Below are positions 45,287-53,106 of a stretch of 64,000 nucleotides of DNA, piece after piece. The notes beneath the pieces were generated by a model. It saw nothing but the letters and a program-made list of their open reading frames with translations. It did no database searches and was not told where the DNA came from. Where the stretch lies: assembly GCF_003721515.1 (NCBI RefSeq), contig NZ_RJJD01000002.1, positions 360,081 to 424,080 of the forward strand. The letters run 5' to 3'. This DNA comes from Rufibacter latericius (GTDB taxonomy: Bacteria > Bacteroidota > Bacteroidia > Cytophagales > Hymenobacteraceae). The translations under genes and the position numbers were made by a program. The first letter of the stretch is position 1, and each line of letters opens with the position of its first letter.

Positions 45287-45342
45287 AGAGCCTTCCGTTT
45301 AGGGGTCGTTTTCAGCAAACGGGCCCCTAAACGGAAGGCTCT
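45287..45342. terminator. Long palindromic repeat between tyrS and the H1-like gene
   Basis: AGAGCCTTCCGTTTAGGGG pairs perfectly with CCCCTAAACGGAAGGCTCT over a core TCGTTTTCAGCAAACGGG. Seven A residues precede it. It sits between convergent genes and can serve both as terminator. Confidence 0.82.
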
Positions 45343-45421
45343 CATCTTTGGAAAAGAATCAATAAAAAAGGTGAGCTTTTGGGCCCACCTTTTTAAAAAT
45401 ATCTTATCTCAAAGCAACTTA

Positions 45422-45610
45422 CTATTTGGCAGCGCCTTCGCTGTTTTTCATGTCCTGAACTTCCTTACGGATATCCTGGGCCATGTTTTTCAGATCTTGC
45501 ATGCCTTTTCTTACACGAGTACCAGCAGCGGAGTTCTTCTTGTCATAGAATTTCTCGAAATCACCTTCTAGAGAAAGAACCAGATCCTTAAGTTTGGAAA
45601 AATTGTTCAT
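45422..45610 (-). CDS. Histone H1-like small protein
   Basis: 62 residues. It resembles the Bacteroidota proteins annotated as histone H1 (Hc1-like family). The N-terminal helix is FSKLKDLVLSLEGDFEKFY, and the marker AAGTRVRKGMQDLKNMAQ is followed by a charged helix. In contrast to eukaryotic H1 there is no long Lys/Ala tail here. DNA binding or nucleoid compaction is assumed from the family and is not visible directly. It is transcribed alone, convergent with tyrS. Confidence 0.78.
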   Translation of the reverse strand: MNNFSKLKDLVLSLEGDFEKFYDKKNSAAGTRVRKGMQDLKNMAQDIRKEVQDMKNSEGAAK

Positions 45611-45722
45611 TAGAGCTTGTTTAAATGGTTTAACATGTCGTTTAATGGCTCTAATATAGGAATTTTATAATAAGGTGCAAAAAAATTAGCGGTTTGTATT
45701 ATTTTATTAACGAAGTACGATT

Positions 45723-46961
45723 TTAGGCCGTTACCGATGATTTAGTATAAAGACCTTTATCGAGTTTGGCCGAGATGGCTTCAAAGGCGGAGATGGTCTC
45801 TGCCACATCCTCCAGCGTGTGCGCTGCAGTAGGAATCAAACGTAGCATAATCACATCTTTAGGCACCACCGGATACACCACAATAGAGCAGAAAATATTA
45901 TAATTCTCGCGCAGATCCAACGTAAGAGCCGTAGCGTCAGGTATTTGGCCGTTCAACAACACAGGCGTAACCGGAGAGTTGGTAGTTCCAATGTTGAAGC
46001 CTTTCTCACGCAAACCAGATTGCAGGGCGTTTACCACTTTCCAGAGGTTGTCTTTCAACTCGGGTTGGGTGCGCAATAACTCCAAACGCTTCAGGGCTCC
46101 TACTACTAAGGCCATAGGCAAGGATTTAGCGAAGGTTTGGGAACGCATGTTGTAGCGCAAATACTCAATCACTTGCTCATTGCTGGCCACAAACGCACCA
46201 ATGCTGGCCATAGATTTGGCAAACGTAGAGAAGTAAATATCAATCCCGTCCTGAACACCCAGGTGTTCGCCGGTACCGGCACCTGTTTTTCCCATGGTTC
46301 CAAAGCCATGTGCATCATCAATGAAAAGGCGGAAGCTGTATTTCTCTTTTAGGGCTACAATCTCCTGCAACTTACCCAAGTTACCGCTCATGCCAAATAC
46401 GCCTTCGGTGATCACCAGAATGGCTCCGCCGGTTTCGTTTGCCAAGCGGGTGGCGCGCTGTAATTGTTTCTCCAGACTCTCAAGGTCATTGTGCTGGTAC
46501 ACGAAGCGTTTGCCCTGGTGCAGACGTACGCCGTCAATAATACACGCGTGTGACTCGGCGTCATATACAATCACATCATGGCGGTCTACCAGTGCATCAA
46601 TGATAGACACTACTCCCTGATACCCGAAGTTCAGCAGGAATGCGTCTTCTTTTTGCACGAAATCAGCTAATTCACGCTCTAAACGCTCATGGTTATTTGA
46701 ATTACCAGACATGATGCGGGCACCCATCGGGAGAGCCATTCCATACTCAGCGGCACCTTCAGCATCGGCTTTACGCACTTCCGGGTGGTTGGCCAAGCCC
46801 AGGTAGTTGTTCAAGCTCCAGGTGAGGACTTGTTTTCCCCTAAAGGTCATGCGCGGGGCAATCTCGCCCTCCAATTTAGGGAACGTGAAGTATCCGTGCG
46901 CGTAGTGAGAATGGCTGCCAAGCGGTCCGCGGTTGGCCAATAACTTTTCAAATAGATCCAC
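45723..46961 (-). CDS. Alpha-oxoamine synthase family PLP enzyme (serine palmitoyltransferase-like)
   Basis: 412 residues from GTG at 46961 (reads VDLFEKLLANRGPLG, Met in vivo); an ATG at 47021 is the alternative. Fold-type I PLP features: SLNNYLGLANHP, FIDDAHGFGTMG with the cofactor Asp and His, and STFAKSMASIGAFV with the Schiff-base Lys. The family condenses an amino acid with an acyl thioester: BioF, KBL, serine palmitoyltransferase or cysteate acyltransferase. No biotin genes are nearby, so a sphingolipid or sulfonolipid precursor is more likely, but substrate choice cannot be read with certainty. Confidence 0.82.
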   Translation of the reverse strand: MDLFEKLLANRGPLGSHSHYAHGYFTFPKLEGEIAPRMTFRGKQVLTWSLNNYLGLANHPEVRKADAEGAAEYGMALPMGARIMSGNSNNHERLERELADFVQKEDAFLLNFGYQGVVSIIDALVDRHDVIVYDAESHACIIDGVRLHQGKRFVYQHNDLESLEKQLQRATRLANETGGAILVITEGVFGMSGNLGKLQEIVALKEKYSFRLFIDDAHGFGTMGKTGAGTGEHLGVQDGIDIYFSTFAKSMASIGAFVASNEQVIEYLRYNMRSQTFAKSLPMALVVGALKRLELLRTQPELKDNLWKVVNALQSGLREKGFNIGTTNSPVTPVLLNGQIPDATALTLDLRENYNIFCSIVVYPVVPKDVIMLRLIPTAAHTLEDVAETISAFEAISAKLDKGLYTKSSVTA

Positions 46962-47110
46962 TTTAGATATTGTTAAGGCGGTTAATGATGTGAAGGCAGT
47001 GAAAGTACCTTCTGAAATCAATAATTTATAAACCTAAAAGGTAGGCAAATTTACATCGATTGTCATCAATTACAAAGTCAGTGCCAGAATGCTGAGGTAA
47101 AATCACCTTT

Positions 47111-47118
47111 TAACTTTG
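47111..47118 (+). promoter_or_regulatory. Candidate -7 promoter box for accC
   Basis: TAACTTTG fits TAnnTTTG, 49 bases before the accC ATG. A matching -33 TTG is not evident. Confidence 0.35.
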
Positions 47119-47166
47119 GCCGGAATGGGCTTTCTTTGAAGAACGAACCGAACTGTACCTGCCTAC

Positions 47167-48669
47167 ATGAAAAAAATTGAAAAGCTCCTGGTCGCTAACC
47201 GCGGTGAGATAGCCTTACGAGTAATGCGTTCTGCCCGCGAGATGGGCATTAAAACAGTAGCTATTTATTCTGAAGCCGATCGTCAGGCCCTCCACGTGCG
47301 CTACGCCGATGAGGCGGTTTGCGTGGGACCTCCTGCCTCTAGCGCTTCTTACCTGCGGGGCGATGTGATCCTGGACGTTTGTAAGCAGTTGGGGGTTGAT
47401 GCCATTCACCCCGGGTACGGATTCCTTTCAGAAAACGCCGGTTTTGCTCAACAGGCCCAGGAAGCCGGCATCACCTTTATCGGACCATCGCCTGAAGCCA
47501 TTGAACTGATGGGCAGCAAGCTGGCCGCCAAGGCTGCGGTAGCTAAGTACGACATTCCCATGGTGCCCGGCACCGAGTACGCCATCACCGACCTGGAAGA
47601 AGCCAAAGTCATAGCCACCAACATCGGGTTCCCCATCCTGATCAAAGCCAGTGCCGGCGGCGGCGGAAAAGGCATGCGCGTGGTAGAGCGCGTAGAGGAC
47701 TTTGAAGAGCAGATGCAGTTGGCGGTAAGCGAAGCCACCTCGGCCTTCGGGAACGGAGCGGTTTTCATAGAGAAATACATCGGGTCACCTCGTCACATTG
47801 AGATACAGGTTTTAGGCGATACGCACGGGAACATTGTGCACCTGTTTGAGCGGGAATGTTCCATTCAACGCCGGCACCAGAAAGTGATTGAAGAAGCGCC
47901 CTCAGCGGTTCTTACCCCTGAATTACGCTCCGAAATGGGGAAATGCGCCGTAAACGTGGCCAAAGCCTGTGACTACGTGGGCGCGGGTACCGTAGAATTC
48001 CTGCTCGACGAGAACATGAACTTCTTCTTCCTGGAGATGAACACCCGTTTGCAGGTAGAACATCCGGTTACGGAGCAAATCACCGGCTTGGACCTGGTGA
48101 AAGAGCAGATCAAGATTGCCCAAGGTGCACCTCTCTCCTTCTCCCAGGATGACTTGACCATCAGCGGCCATGCCATGGAACTACGGGTTTACGCCGAAGA
48201 TCCCACCAACAACTTCCTGCCAGACATCGGGACCCTGACCACCTACAAACGCCCTCAAGGTTTAGGCGTACGCGTGGACGACGGTTTTGAGGAAGGTATG
48301 GAAATCCCGATCTATTATGACCCGATGATCGCGAAGCTGGTGACTTTTGGCAAAGACCGCCAGGAAGCCATTGAGAAAATGATCAGAGCCATTGACGAAT
48401 ACCAGATCACCGGTATTGAAACCACTCTGTCTTTTGGCCGGTTTGTAATGGAACATGAGGCCTTCCGTTCAGGCAACTTTGACACCAAGTTCATTGAGCG
48501 TTACTTCCAGGACCCATCGGTTTTGAAACCAGCTCCCACCCAGGACGAGGAAGCCATTGCCGCGGTACTAGCCGCTTTGTTTGCTGGACAAACTAAGAAA
48601 ACTATTGCCTCTACTTCAGTAGCCCCAACATCTACAGTGTCTGACTGGCGGAAGAACCGTTTAAAATAG
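47167..48669 (+). CDS. accC: Acetyl-CoA carboxylase biotin carboxylase subunit
   Basis: 500 residues. The ATP-grasp glycine loop is KASAGGGGKGMRVV, followed by HIEIQVLGDTHGNIVHLFER, FLEMNTRLQVEHPVTE with the metal and bicarbonate residues, and GHAMELRVYAEDP. It carboxylates biotin on a carrier protein with ATP and bicarbonate. Canonical AccC has about 450 residues; here a tail of about 45 residues (after SVLKPAPTQDEE) ends in DWRKNRLK, a type of extension I associate with Bacteroidota. No accB or carboxyltransferase gene is adjacent. Confidence 0.95.
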   Translation: MKKIEKLLVANRGEIALRVMRSAREMGIKTVAIYSEADRQALHVRYADEAVCVGPPASSASYLRGDVILDVCKQLGVDAIHPGYGFLSENAGFAQQAQEAGITFIGPSPEAIELMGSKLAAKAAVAKYDIPMVPGTEYAITDLEEAKVIATNIGFPILIKASAGGGGKGMRVVERVEDFEEQMQLAVSEATSAFGNGAVFIEKYIGSPRHIEIQVLGDTHGNIVHLFERECSIQRRHQKVIEEAPSAVLTPELRSEMGKCAVNVAKACDYVGAGTVEFLLDENMNFFFLEMNTRLQVEHPVTEQITGLDLVKEQIKIAQGAPLSFSQDDLTISGHAMELRVYAEDPTNNFLPDIGTLTTYKRPQGLGVRVDDGFEEGMEIPIYYDPMIAKLVTFGKDRQEAIEKMIRAIDEYQITGIETTLSFGRFVMEHEAFRSGNFDTKFIERYFQDPSVLKPAPTQDEEAIAAVLAALFAGQTKKTIASTSVAPTSTVSDWRKNRLK

Positions 48670-48674
48670 GCTAA

Positions 48675-48713
48675 TTTGTTTATAGGCCATTTCTGGAAAA
48701 ATGGCTCAAAAAC
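48675..48713. repeat. Dispersed palindromic repeat after accC
   Basis: GGCCATTTCTGGAAAAATGG then CTCAAAAACG, preceded by TTTGTTTATA. The core arms GCCATTTCTGGAAAAATGGC differ from the majority but keep the layout. Confidence 0.6.
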
Positions 48714-48722
48714 GATTTTGAT

Positions 48723-48764
48723 AAAAGCGAAAGCCCGACTGATTAGCCGGGCTTTCGCTTTTTT
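48723..48764. terminator. Terminator after accC
   Basis: AAAAGCGAAAGCCCG pairs with CGGGCTTTCGCTTTT around ACTGATTAGC, followed by a T-run. A strong Rho-independent terminator for accC, possibly also for bshB1. Confidence 0.88.
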
Positions 48765-48781
48765 ATTTCTAATGATCTATT

Positions 48782-48820
48782 CTGTTTTTAAGCTGTTTTT
48801 GGAAAAAGAGCCTTAAAGCC
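48782..48820. repeat. Dispersed palindromic repeat before the bshB1 stop
   Basis: AGCTGTTTTTGGAAAAAGAG then CCTTAAAGCC, preceded by CTGTTTTTA. This is the second family member in the 166-base accC-bshB1 gap. Confidence 0.6.
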
Positions 48821-48835
48821 AACTCTTACAATCCC

Positions 48836-49564
48836 TTATATCAAATCAAAGAGGTTGCTCACCCCTATAAAACGTTCACGGGTAAATCCCTCTCCGTAAG
48901 TGGTACCAATGGCATGGCCCAACTCCAGTGCCCGGGCTTCGATGAACCGAAGGAACTCAGGTGAGGAAATATAGGTAGCAGGTTCGTTGCTGTCAGCGGT
49001 TTCCTGGGTGAAGAACTGGGTTTTAAAGGCTCTGATTGCCTCTACTTTCTTTTCCCAATACGGGGTGATGTCTACGACCAGATCCGGGGAGATGAACCGG
49101 TCCTGGATGTAGTGGTACACCGCCTTGGGGCGCCAGGCTTCCTGCTCATTGCCTTGTTGGTCTAAGGTCACAATCCGGCGCAAACCCGAGTAGAAACAAG
49201 CCTCAGAAACCAACTGGCTGCCGCGCCCATGGTCTGGATGTCGGTCATGGATGGCATTCATCAGCACGATCTCCGGTTGGTACTTCCTGATCGCCTGAAT
49301 CACGATTCGCTGGTGTTCCTCATCGTTCCGAAAGAAGCCATCAGCCAACCCCAGGTTTTCACGGGCATCCAGATCTAAGATCCTGGCTGAGTCAGCGGCT
49401 TCCTGGGCCCTGGTTTCAGGGGTGCCGCGGGTTCCAAGTTCCCCGCGGGTAAGGTCTACCACCCCTACTTTTTTCCCTTGGGCTTTATGGGCCAGCAACG
49501 TGCCTACGCAGCCCAACTCCGCGTCATCTGGGTGTGAGGCAAATGCCAATAAGTCTAGTTTCAT
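48836..49564 (-). CDS. bshB1: Bacillithiol biosynthesis deacetylase BshB1
   Basis: 242 residues of the LmbE-like PIG-L deacetylase family. FASHPDDAELGCVGTLL has the zinc-binding His/Asp/Asp set and HDRHPDHGRGSQLV the third His. GELGTRGTPETRAQEA and LGLADGFFRND are marks of the BshB1 subgroup. It removes acetyl from GlcNAc-malate in bacillithiol synthesis. No bshA or bshC lies in the window. It is followed by nothing on its strand until accC, and the M23 peptidase gene is eight bases upstream. Confidence 0.9.
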   Translation of the reverse strand: MKLDLLAFASHPDDAELGCVGTLLAHKAQGKKVGVVDLTRGELGTRGTPETRAQEAADSARILDLDARENLGLADGFFRNDEEHQRIVIQAIRKYQPEIVLMNAIHDRHPDHGRGSQLVSEACFYSGLRRIVTLDQQGNEQEAWRPKAVYHYIQDRFISPDLVVDITPYWEKKVEAIRAFKTQFFTQETADSNEPATYISSPEFLRFIEARALELGHAIGTTYGEGFTRERFIGVSNLFDLI

Positions 49565-49572
49565 GCTGCTGC

Positions 49573-50625
49573 CTATTTTATGCGGAGGTTACGCCCCAAC
49601 CGAAGGGTGGTTCTAGTGGAGATATGGTTCAGGCGGGTAATCTGAGATACCGGTACCCCGTACTTTCGGGCAATGGAACCCAATACCTCGCCACTTCTTA
49701 CTTTATGGTACACCACTCTCCTGGCCCGGCTAGCCCCTGAAGAGGAAGACTTTTTCTTGGCTTTGTTATAGTAATTAAAGAGAGCCGAGGTGATCTTGAA
49801 ATTCTCTCCTTTTAAGAGGTACTCGGGGAAATTATACATTTCCTCAGGGTCAATGGGGTTCCCTTCGTAGCGTACCTCATAATGCAGGTGGGGCCCGGAA
49901 CTACGGCCGGTGCTTCCGCCCCAACCAATCAACTGACCCGCTTTCACGTATTGCCCTACCTTAGCAATAGGTTTGCTTAAATGGCCGTAAACCGTCTCTA
50001 ACCCGTTTACGTGGCGTACCACCAGGTAATTGCCGTAACCGCCTCCGTCCCATTTAGAGATTCGGATTACCCCGTCAAAAGCAGTCTTCACTGAGTCGCC
50101 GGTATCCAGATCCAGGTCAGTGCCGTAGTGCCAACGATAGCCCCGGAACCCGAAATCAGAAGTAACTGGGGTTTTCACCAAAGGCATTTTGTAGCCGTGC
50201 TTTTTGTCGTAAAGCTGCAGGGCAATAGTGTCCTGAATTTTACGACCGTCTTTGCGGTAAGGGTTCAGGTTATGGGTATCCCAGATGGCGTAGTAAGCCG
50301 CTATTTTCACCCAGGCACTGTCATCCATTTGGATCTGTTCAGACATCTCCACAATGCTCTGCTCACCCAGGTTCAGAGAACTGGTGTCTTCGCTGACAAT
50401 GGAGAGTTTCTTTACCGGGTTAAACTCAGCCCGGTTGGGTTTATCCTTGTCTTGCAGGGTCTCCTGCTTTACCTCCACGGTTGTCTCAGGCTTCACAGCC
50501 TTTATCTTGGGAGACCTCTTTCTGAAAAAGTCTTTATTGGTTCTTTTCCTCTGCGCCTCGGCCATGTGCCCCGAAAATGTGAAGGCGGCGAACAGCAGAA
50601 AGAAAAGTAGCTTCCTAATTAACAT
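49573..50625 (-). CDS. M23 peptidase with C-terminal LysM domain
   Basis: 350 residues. A signal peptide covers about 1-24. A disordered basic region and linker precede the M23 domain (about 155-270), with RWHYGTDLDLDTGD, VVRHVNGLETVYGHLSKP and SGPHLHYEVRYEG carrying the HxxxD and HxH zinc ligands. A LysM repeat ends the protein (about 305-350; VRSGEVLGSIARKYGVPVSQ). It probably cuts peptide cross-links of peptidoglycan. It lies directly upstream of bshB1. Confidence 0.92.
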   Translation of the reverse strand: MLIRKLLFFLLFAAFTFSGHMAEAQRKRTNKDFFRKRSPKIKAVKPETTVEVKQETLQDKDKPNRAEFNPVKKLSIVSEDTSSLNLGEQSIVEMSEQIQMDDSAWVKIAAYYAIWDTHNLNPYRKDGRKIQDTIALQLYDKKHGYKMPLVKTPVTSDFGFRGYRWHYGTDLDLDTGDSVKTAFDGVIRISKWDGGGYGNYLVVRHVNGLETVYGHLSKPIAKVGQYVKAGQLIGWGGSTGRSSGPHLHYEVRYEGNPIDPEEMYNFPEYLLKGENFKITSALFNYYNKAKKKSSSSGASRARRVVYHKVRSGEVLGSIARKYGVPVSQITRLNHISTRTTLRLGRNLRIK

Positions 50626-50677
50626 TTACTATCATTAATCACCAGAACCAGCGTTTTCCTGGCCCGGCTTTAAAACT

Positions 50678-50724
50678 GAACAAGCCCCTATTTTATTGCC
50701 TGAGCAACTGATAGCGGCTTGTTC
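50678..50724 (-). terminator. Candidate terminator after trxB
   Basis: GAACAAGCC (50678-50686) pairs with GGCTTGTTC (50716-50724) across a long loop. On the minus strand it is followed by AGTTTTAAA. It starts ten bases beyond the trxB stop. The long loop lowers confidence. Confidence 0.5.
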
Positions 50725-50733
50725 TTCCTTTAT

Positions 50734-51678
50734 TTAATAGTCCTCAAGGGAGGCTAAGTACCGCTCAGCGTCCAGGGCGGCCATGCAACCCGTACCTGCT
50801 GCCGTTACCGCCTGCCGGTAAACGTTGTCTTGTACATCTCCGCAGGCAAATACTCCATCCACATTCGTTTTAGAGGTACCCGGAATGGTTTTCAGGTAAC
50901 CACTTTCGTCATGCTGCAGGTAAGGCTGGAAGATCTTTGAGTTTGGTTCATGCCCGATGGCCACAAAGAAACCTTTTACGGCAATCTCCCGGGTCTCCCC
51001 CGTTACGGTGTTCTTCAGCCGCACTCCTTCCACGCCGTGCTCACCCAGAATCTCATCGGTCACGCTGTTCCAGAGGATCTCAATGTTAGGCGTATGCTTC
51101 ACCCGGTTCTGCATAATGATAGAGGCGCGCATCTCTTCGCGGCGCACAATCATGTACACTTTAGAGCAAAGGTTAGAAAGGTAATGGGCTTCCTCGCAAG
51201 CGGTGTCACCGGCTCCCACAATGGCCACTTCCTGACCACGGTAGAAAAACCCGTCGCAAACGGCGCAGGCAGAAACACCGCTTCCGTTCAATCTTGCCTC
51301 TGACTCAAGGCCCAGCCATTTAGCTGATGCACCGGTGGCAATGATGACCGTATCTGCTTCAATTTCTTTCTGCTCATCAATAGTCACTTTATGCGGCTTG
51401 CCGGAGAAATCAACCGAAGTTGCAATGCCGTACCGAATGTCTGCGCCAAAACGGGCCGCTTGCTGACGGAAATCTTCCATCATCTGGGGGCCATTTATTC
51501 CGGCTGGGTAGCCGGGGTAATTCTCAACGTCGTTGGTAATGGTCAACTGACCACCAGGCTGTAAGCCTTGGTACATGACCGGTTTCAAACCGGCACGTGA
51601 GGCGTAAATTGCGGCGGTGTACCCGGCAGGGCCGGAACCTATGATCAAACATTTTACGCGCTCCTTTTGGTTATCCAT
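50734..51678 (-). CDS. trxB: Thioredoxin-disulfide reductase
   Basis: 314 residues. The FAD-binding GSGPAGYTAAIYASRA is at the start. The redox site is CAVCDGFFYRG (Cys-Ala-Val-Cys), followed by VAIVGAGDTACEEAHYL for NADPH and a C-terminal GVFACGDVQDNVYRQAVTAAGTG for FAD. It reduces thioredoxin with NADPH. It is transcribed alone. Confidence 0.96.
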   Translation of the reverse strand: MDNQKERVKCLIIGSGPAGYTAAIYASRAGLKPVMYQGLQPGGQLTITNDVENYPGYPAGINGPQMMEDFRQQAARFGADIRYGIATSVDFSGKPHKVTIDEQKEIEADTVIIATGASAKWLGLESEARLNGSGVSACAVCDGFFYRGQEVAIVGAGDTACEEAHYLSNLCSKVYMIVRREEMRASIIMQNRVKHTPNIEILWNSVTDEILGEHGVEGVRLKNTVTGETREIAVKGFFVAIGHEPNSKIFQPYLQHDESGYLKTIPGTSKTNVDGVFACGDVQDNVYRQAVTAAGTGCMAALDAERYLASLEDY

Positions 51679-51920
51679 ATCAGGTAATAATTTGGGAGTG
51701 CAATATTACGAATAATTTTAAAGACACCGGCAGCAAAGCCATTTTCCAATGCCCTCAAATGAAATTTATCAAAGGTAATCTCTTGAACATCTTGCCTTTG
51801 CAAAGCATCAGGCAAGATTAAGCTCACTCTGAATAGAACAAAATAGAGGAAGAAAGGATTCTCCTTCTTCTTCAAAAAGACGTTAGACACCAATTTTCTT
51901 AAAGGGTTTAACCCAGTTCT

Positions 51921-51960
51921 TGCTTTTGGATTCTTTTCAGGAAACTGCCCTTAAAACAGG
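51921..51960. repeat. Dispersed palindromic repeat between trxB and rpoD
   Basis: GGATTCTTTTCAGGAAACTG then CCCTTAAAACAGG, preceded by TTGCTTTT. It lies in the 361-base gap 51679-52039; the rest of that gap up to 51920 holds no gene I can support. Confidence 0.65.
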
Positions 51961-51989
51961 TATGGCTTTTTATACCCTGTGAAAACAAA

Positions 51990-52021
51990 AAAGCCCTGGC
52001 TTCTAAAGAAACCAAGGCTTT
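51990..52021 (-). terminator. Terminator of rpoD
   Basis: AAAGCCCTGGCTTC pairs, with two mismatches, with GAAACCAAGGCTTT. On the minus strand it is followed by TTTTTTGTTTTC. It lies about 20 bases after the rpoD stop. Confidence 0.7.
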
Positions 52022-52039
52022 AACTCAATGTTTTGTCAA

Positions 52040-52903
52040 TTATCCCAAGTAAGGTTTTAAAGCCTTGCTGCGGGAAGTATGGCGTAAACGACGGATGGCT
52101 TTCTCTTTGATCTGGCGAACACGCTCACGGGTCAGGTTGAATTTCTCACCGATTTCTTCCAGGGTCAGGGAATGCTCCCCGTTCAACCCGAAGTAAAGGG
52201 TGATCACATCGGCTTCACGCTTGGTCAAAGTAGAAAGGGCACGTTGTACTTCTTTGCGCAAAGAATCGTTCATCAGGCCGGTATCCGGAGACTCTTCGTC
52301 TTCGTTTTCCAAAACGTCCAATAAACGGTTTTCTTCGCCTTGTACGAAAGGAGCATCCACGGATACGTGGCGGCCGGAGATCTTCAGAGTGTCTACCACC
52401 TCGGCAGTAGTCAGTTCCAATACCTCGGCAATTTCTTCTGGAGATGGCTCACGCTCAAACTTCTGCTCCAGTTCTGAGAAAGACTTGGAGATTTTGTTCA
52501 GGGAACCAACGCGGTTCAACGGAAGGCGCACAATTCTGGACTGTTCGGCCAAAGCCTGCAGAATAGACTGACGGATCCACCAAACGGCGTAGGAGATGAA
52601 TTTGAAACCACGGGTTTCGTCAAAACGCTTAGCTGCTTTGATCAAGCCTAAGTTACCTTCGTTGATCAAGTCACCCAGGGAAAGCCCCTGGTTCTGGTAT
52701 TGCTTGGCCACCGACACTACGAAGCGAAGGTTGGCTTTGGTTAATTTCTCGAGGGCGAACTGGTCGCCTTCTCTGATGCGCTGGGCAAGCGTTACCTCCT
52801 CATCTGGGGTGAGCAAGTCCACTTTACCAATCTCCTGTAAATACTTGTCAAGGGATTGGCTTTCGCGGTTGGTAATCTGCTTGCTTATTTTCAGCTGTCT
52901 CAT
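52040..52903 (-). CDS. rpoD: Primary RNA polymerase sigma factor (RpoD/SigA, short form)
   Basis: 287 residues. Region 1.2 includes [20 protein letters not shown]. Region 2 has [37 protein letters not shown] and [19 protein letters not shown]. Region 4 has [20 protein letters not shown], a helix-turn-helix for the -33 box. The large region 1.1 and the nonconserved insertion of E. coli sigma-70 are missing, the usual form in Bacteroidota. The TAnnTTTG promoters proposed here would be its targets. It is transcribed alone. Confidence 0.94.
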   Translation of the reverse strand: MRQLKISKQITNRESQSLDKYLQEIGKVDLLTPDEEVTLAQRIREGDQFALEKLTKANLRFVVSVAKQYQNQGLSLGDLINEGNLGLIKAAKRFDETRGFKFISYAVWWIRQSILQALAEQSRIVRLPLNRVGSLNKISKSFSELEQKFEREPSPEEIAEVLELTTAEVVDTLKISGRHVSVDAPFVQGEENRLLDVLENEDEESPDTGLMNDSLRKEVQRALSTLTKREADVITLYFGLNGEHSLTLEEIGEKFNLTRERVRQIKEKAIRRLRHTSRSKALKPYLG

Positions 52904-53010
52904 TGGAGTGTATTTCTATACTGTGTAAATCTCTGTATTGGTTAGCTGCTGGGATAACACCTCCCTAGGCTCCAAAAGTTCTCTTAACGCGAAAACACCT
53001 GCTAACTCTC

Positions 53011-53053
53011 CGTGTTTCAGGCCTGTTTTCCTGAAAACAACCCTAAAACCCGG
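53011..53053. repeat. Dispersed palindromic repeat between rpoD and pnp
   Basis: CAGGCCTGTTTTCCTGAAAA then CAACCCTAAAACCCGG, preceded by CGTGTTT. A near-consensus copy that overlaps the start of the pnp terminator. Confidence 0.7.
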
Positions 53054-53091
53054 CCCCACTCGTTCGGGGATTGAACGTGTTTGGCCGGGTT
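53047..53091 (-). terminator. Terminator of pnp
   Basis: AACCCGGCC (53047-53055) pairs with GGCCGGGTT (53083-53091), with an inner CGTTC/GAACG stem. On the minus strand it runs into TTTTAGGG. It lies 15 bases beyond the pnp stop. Confidence 0.75.
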
Positions 53092-53106
53092 AGAGATGTT
53101 GAAAGC

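Noticed and set aside
45723..46961. Biotin synthesis gene bioF
   Set aside because: No other bio gene is present, and the family includes several enzymes with different substrates.
51654..51893. 79-codon minus-strand frame overlapping the start of trxB
   Set aside because: It overlaps the trxB start, has no recognisable family and lies in an AT-rich leader; chance seems likelier than a gene.
7437..53053. Dispersed palindromes as a CRISPR array
   Set aside because: Copies are kilobases apart, vary in sequence and have no regular spacers or cas genes.
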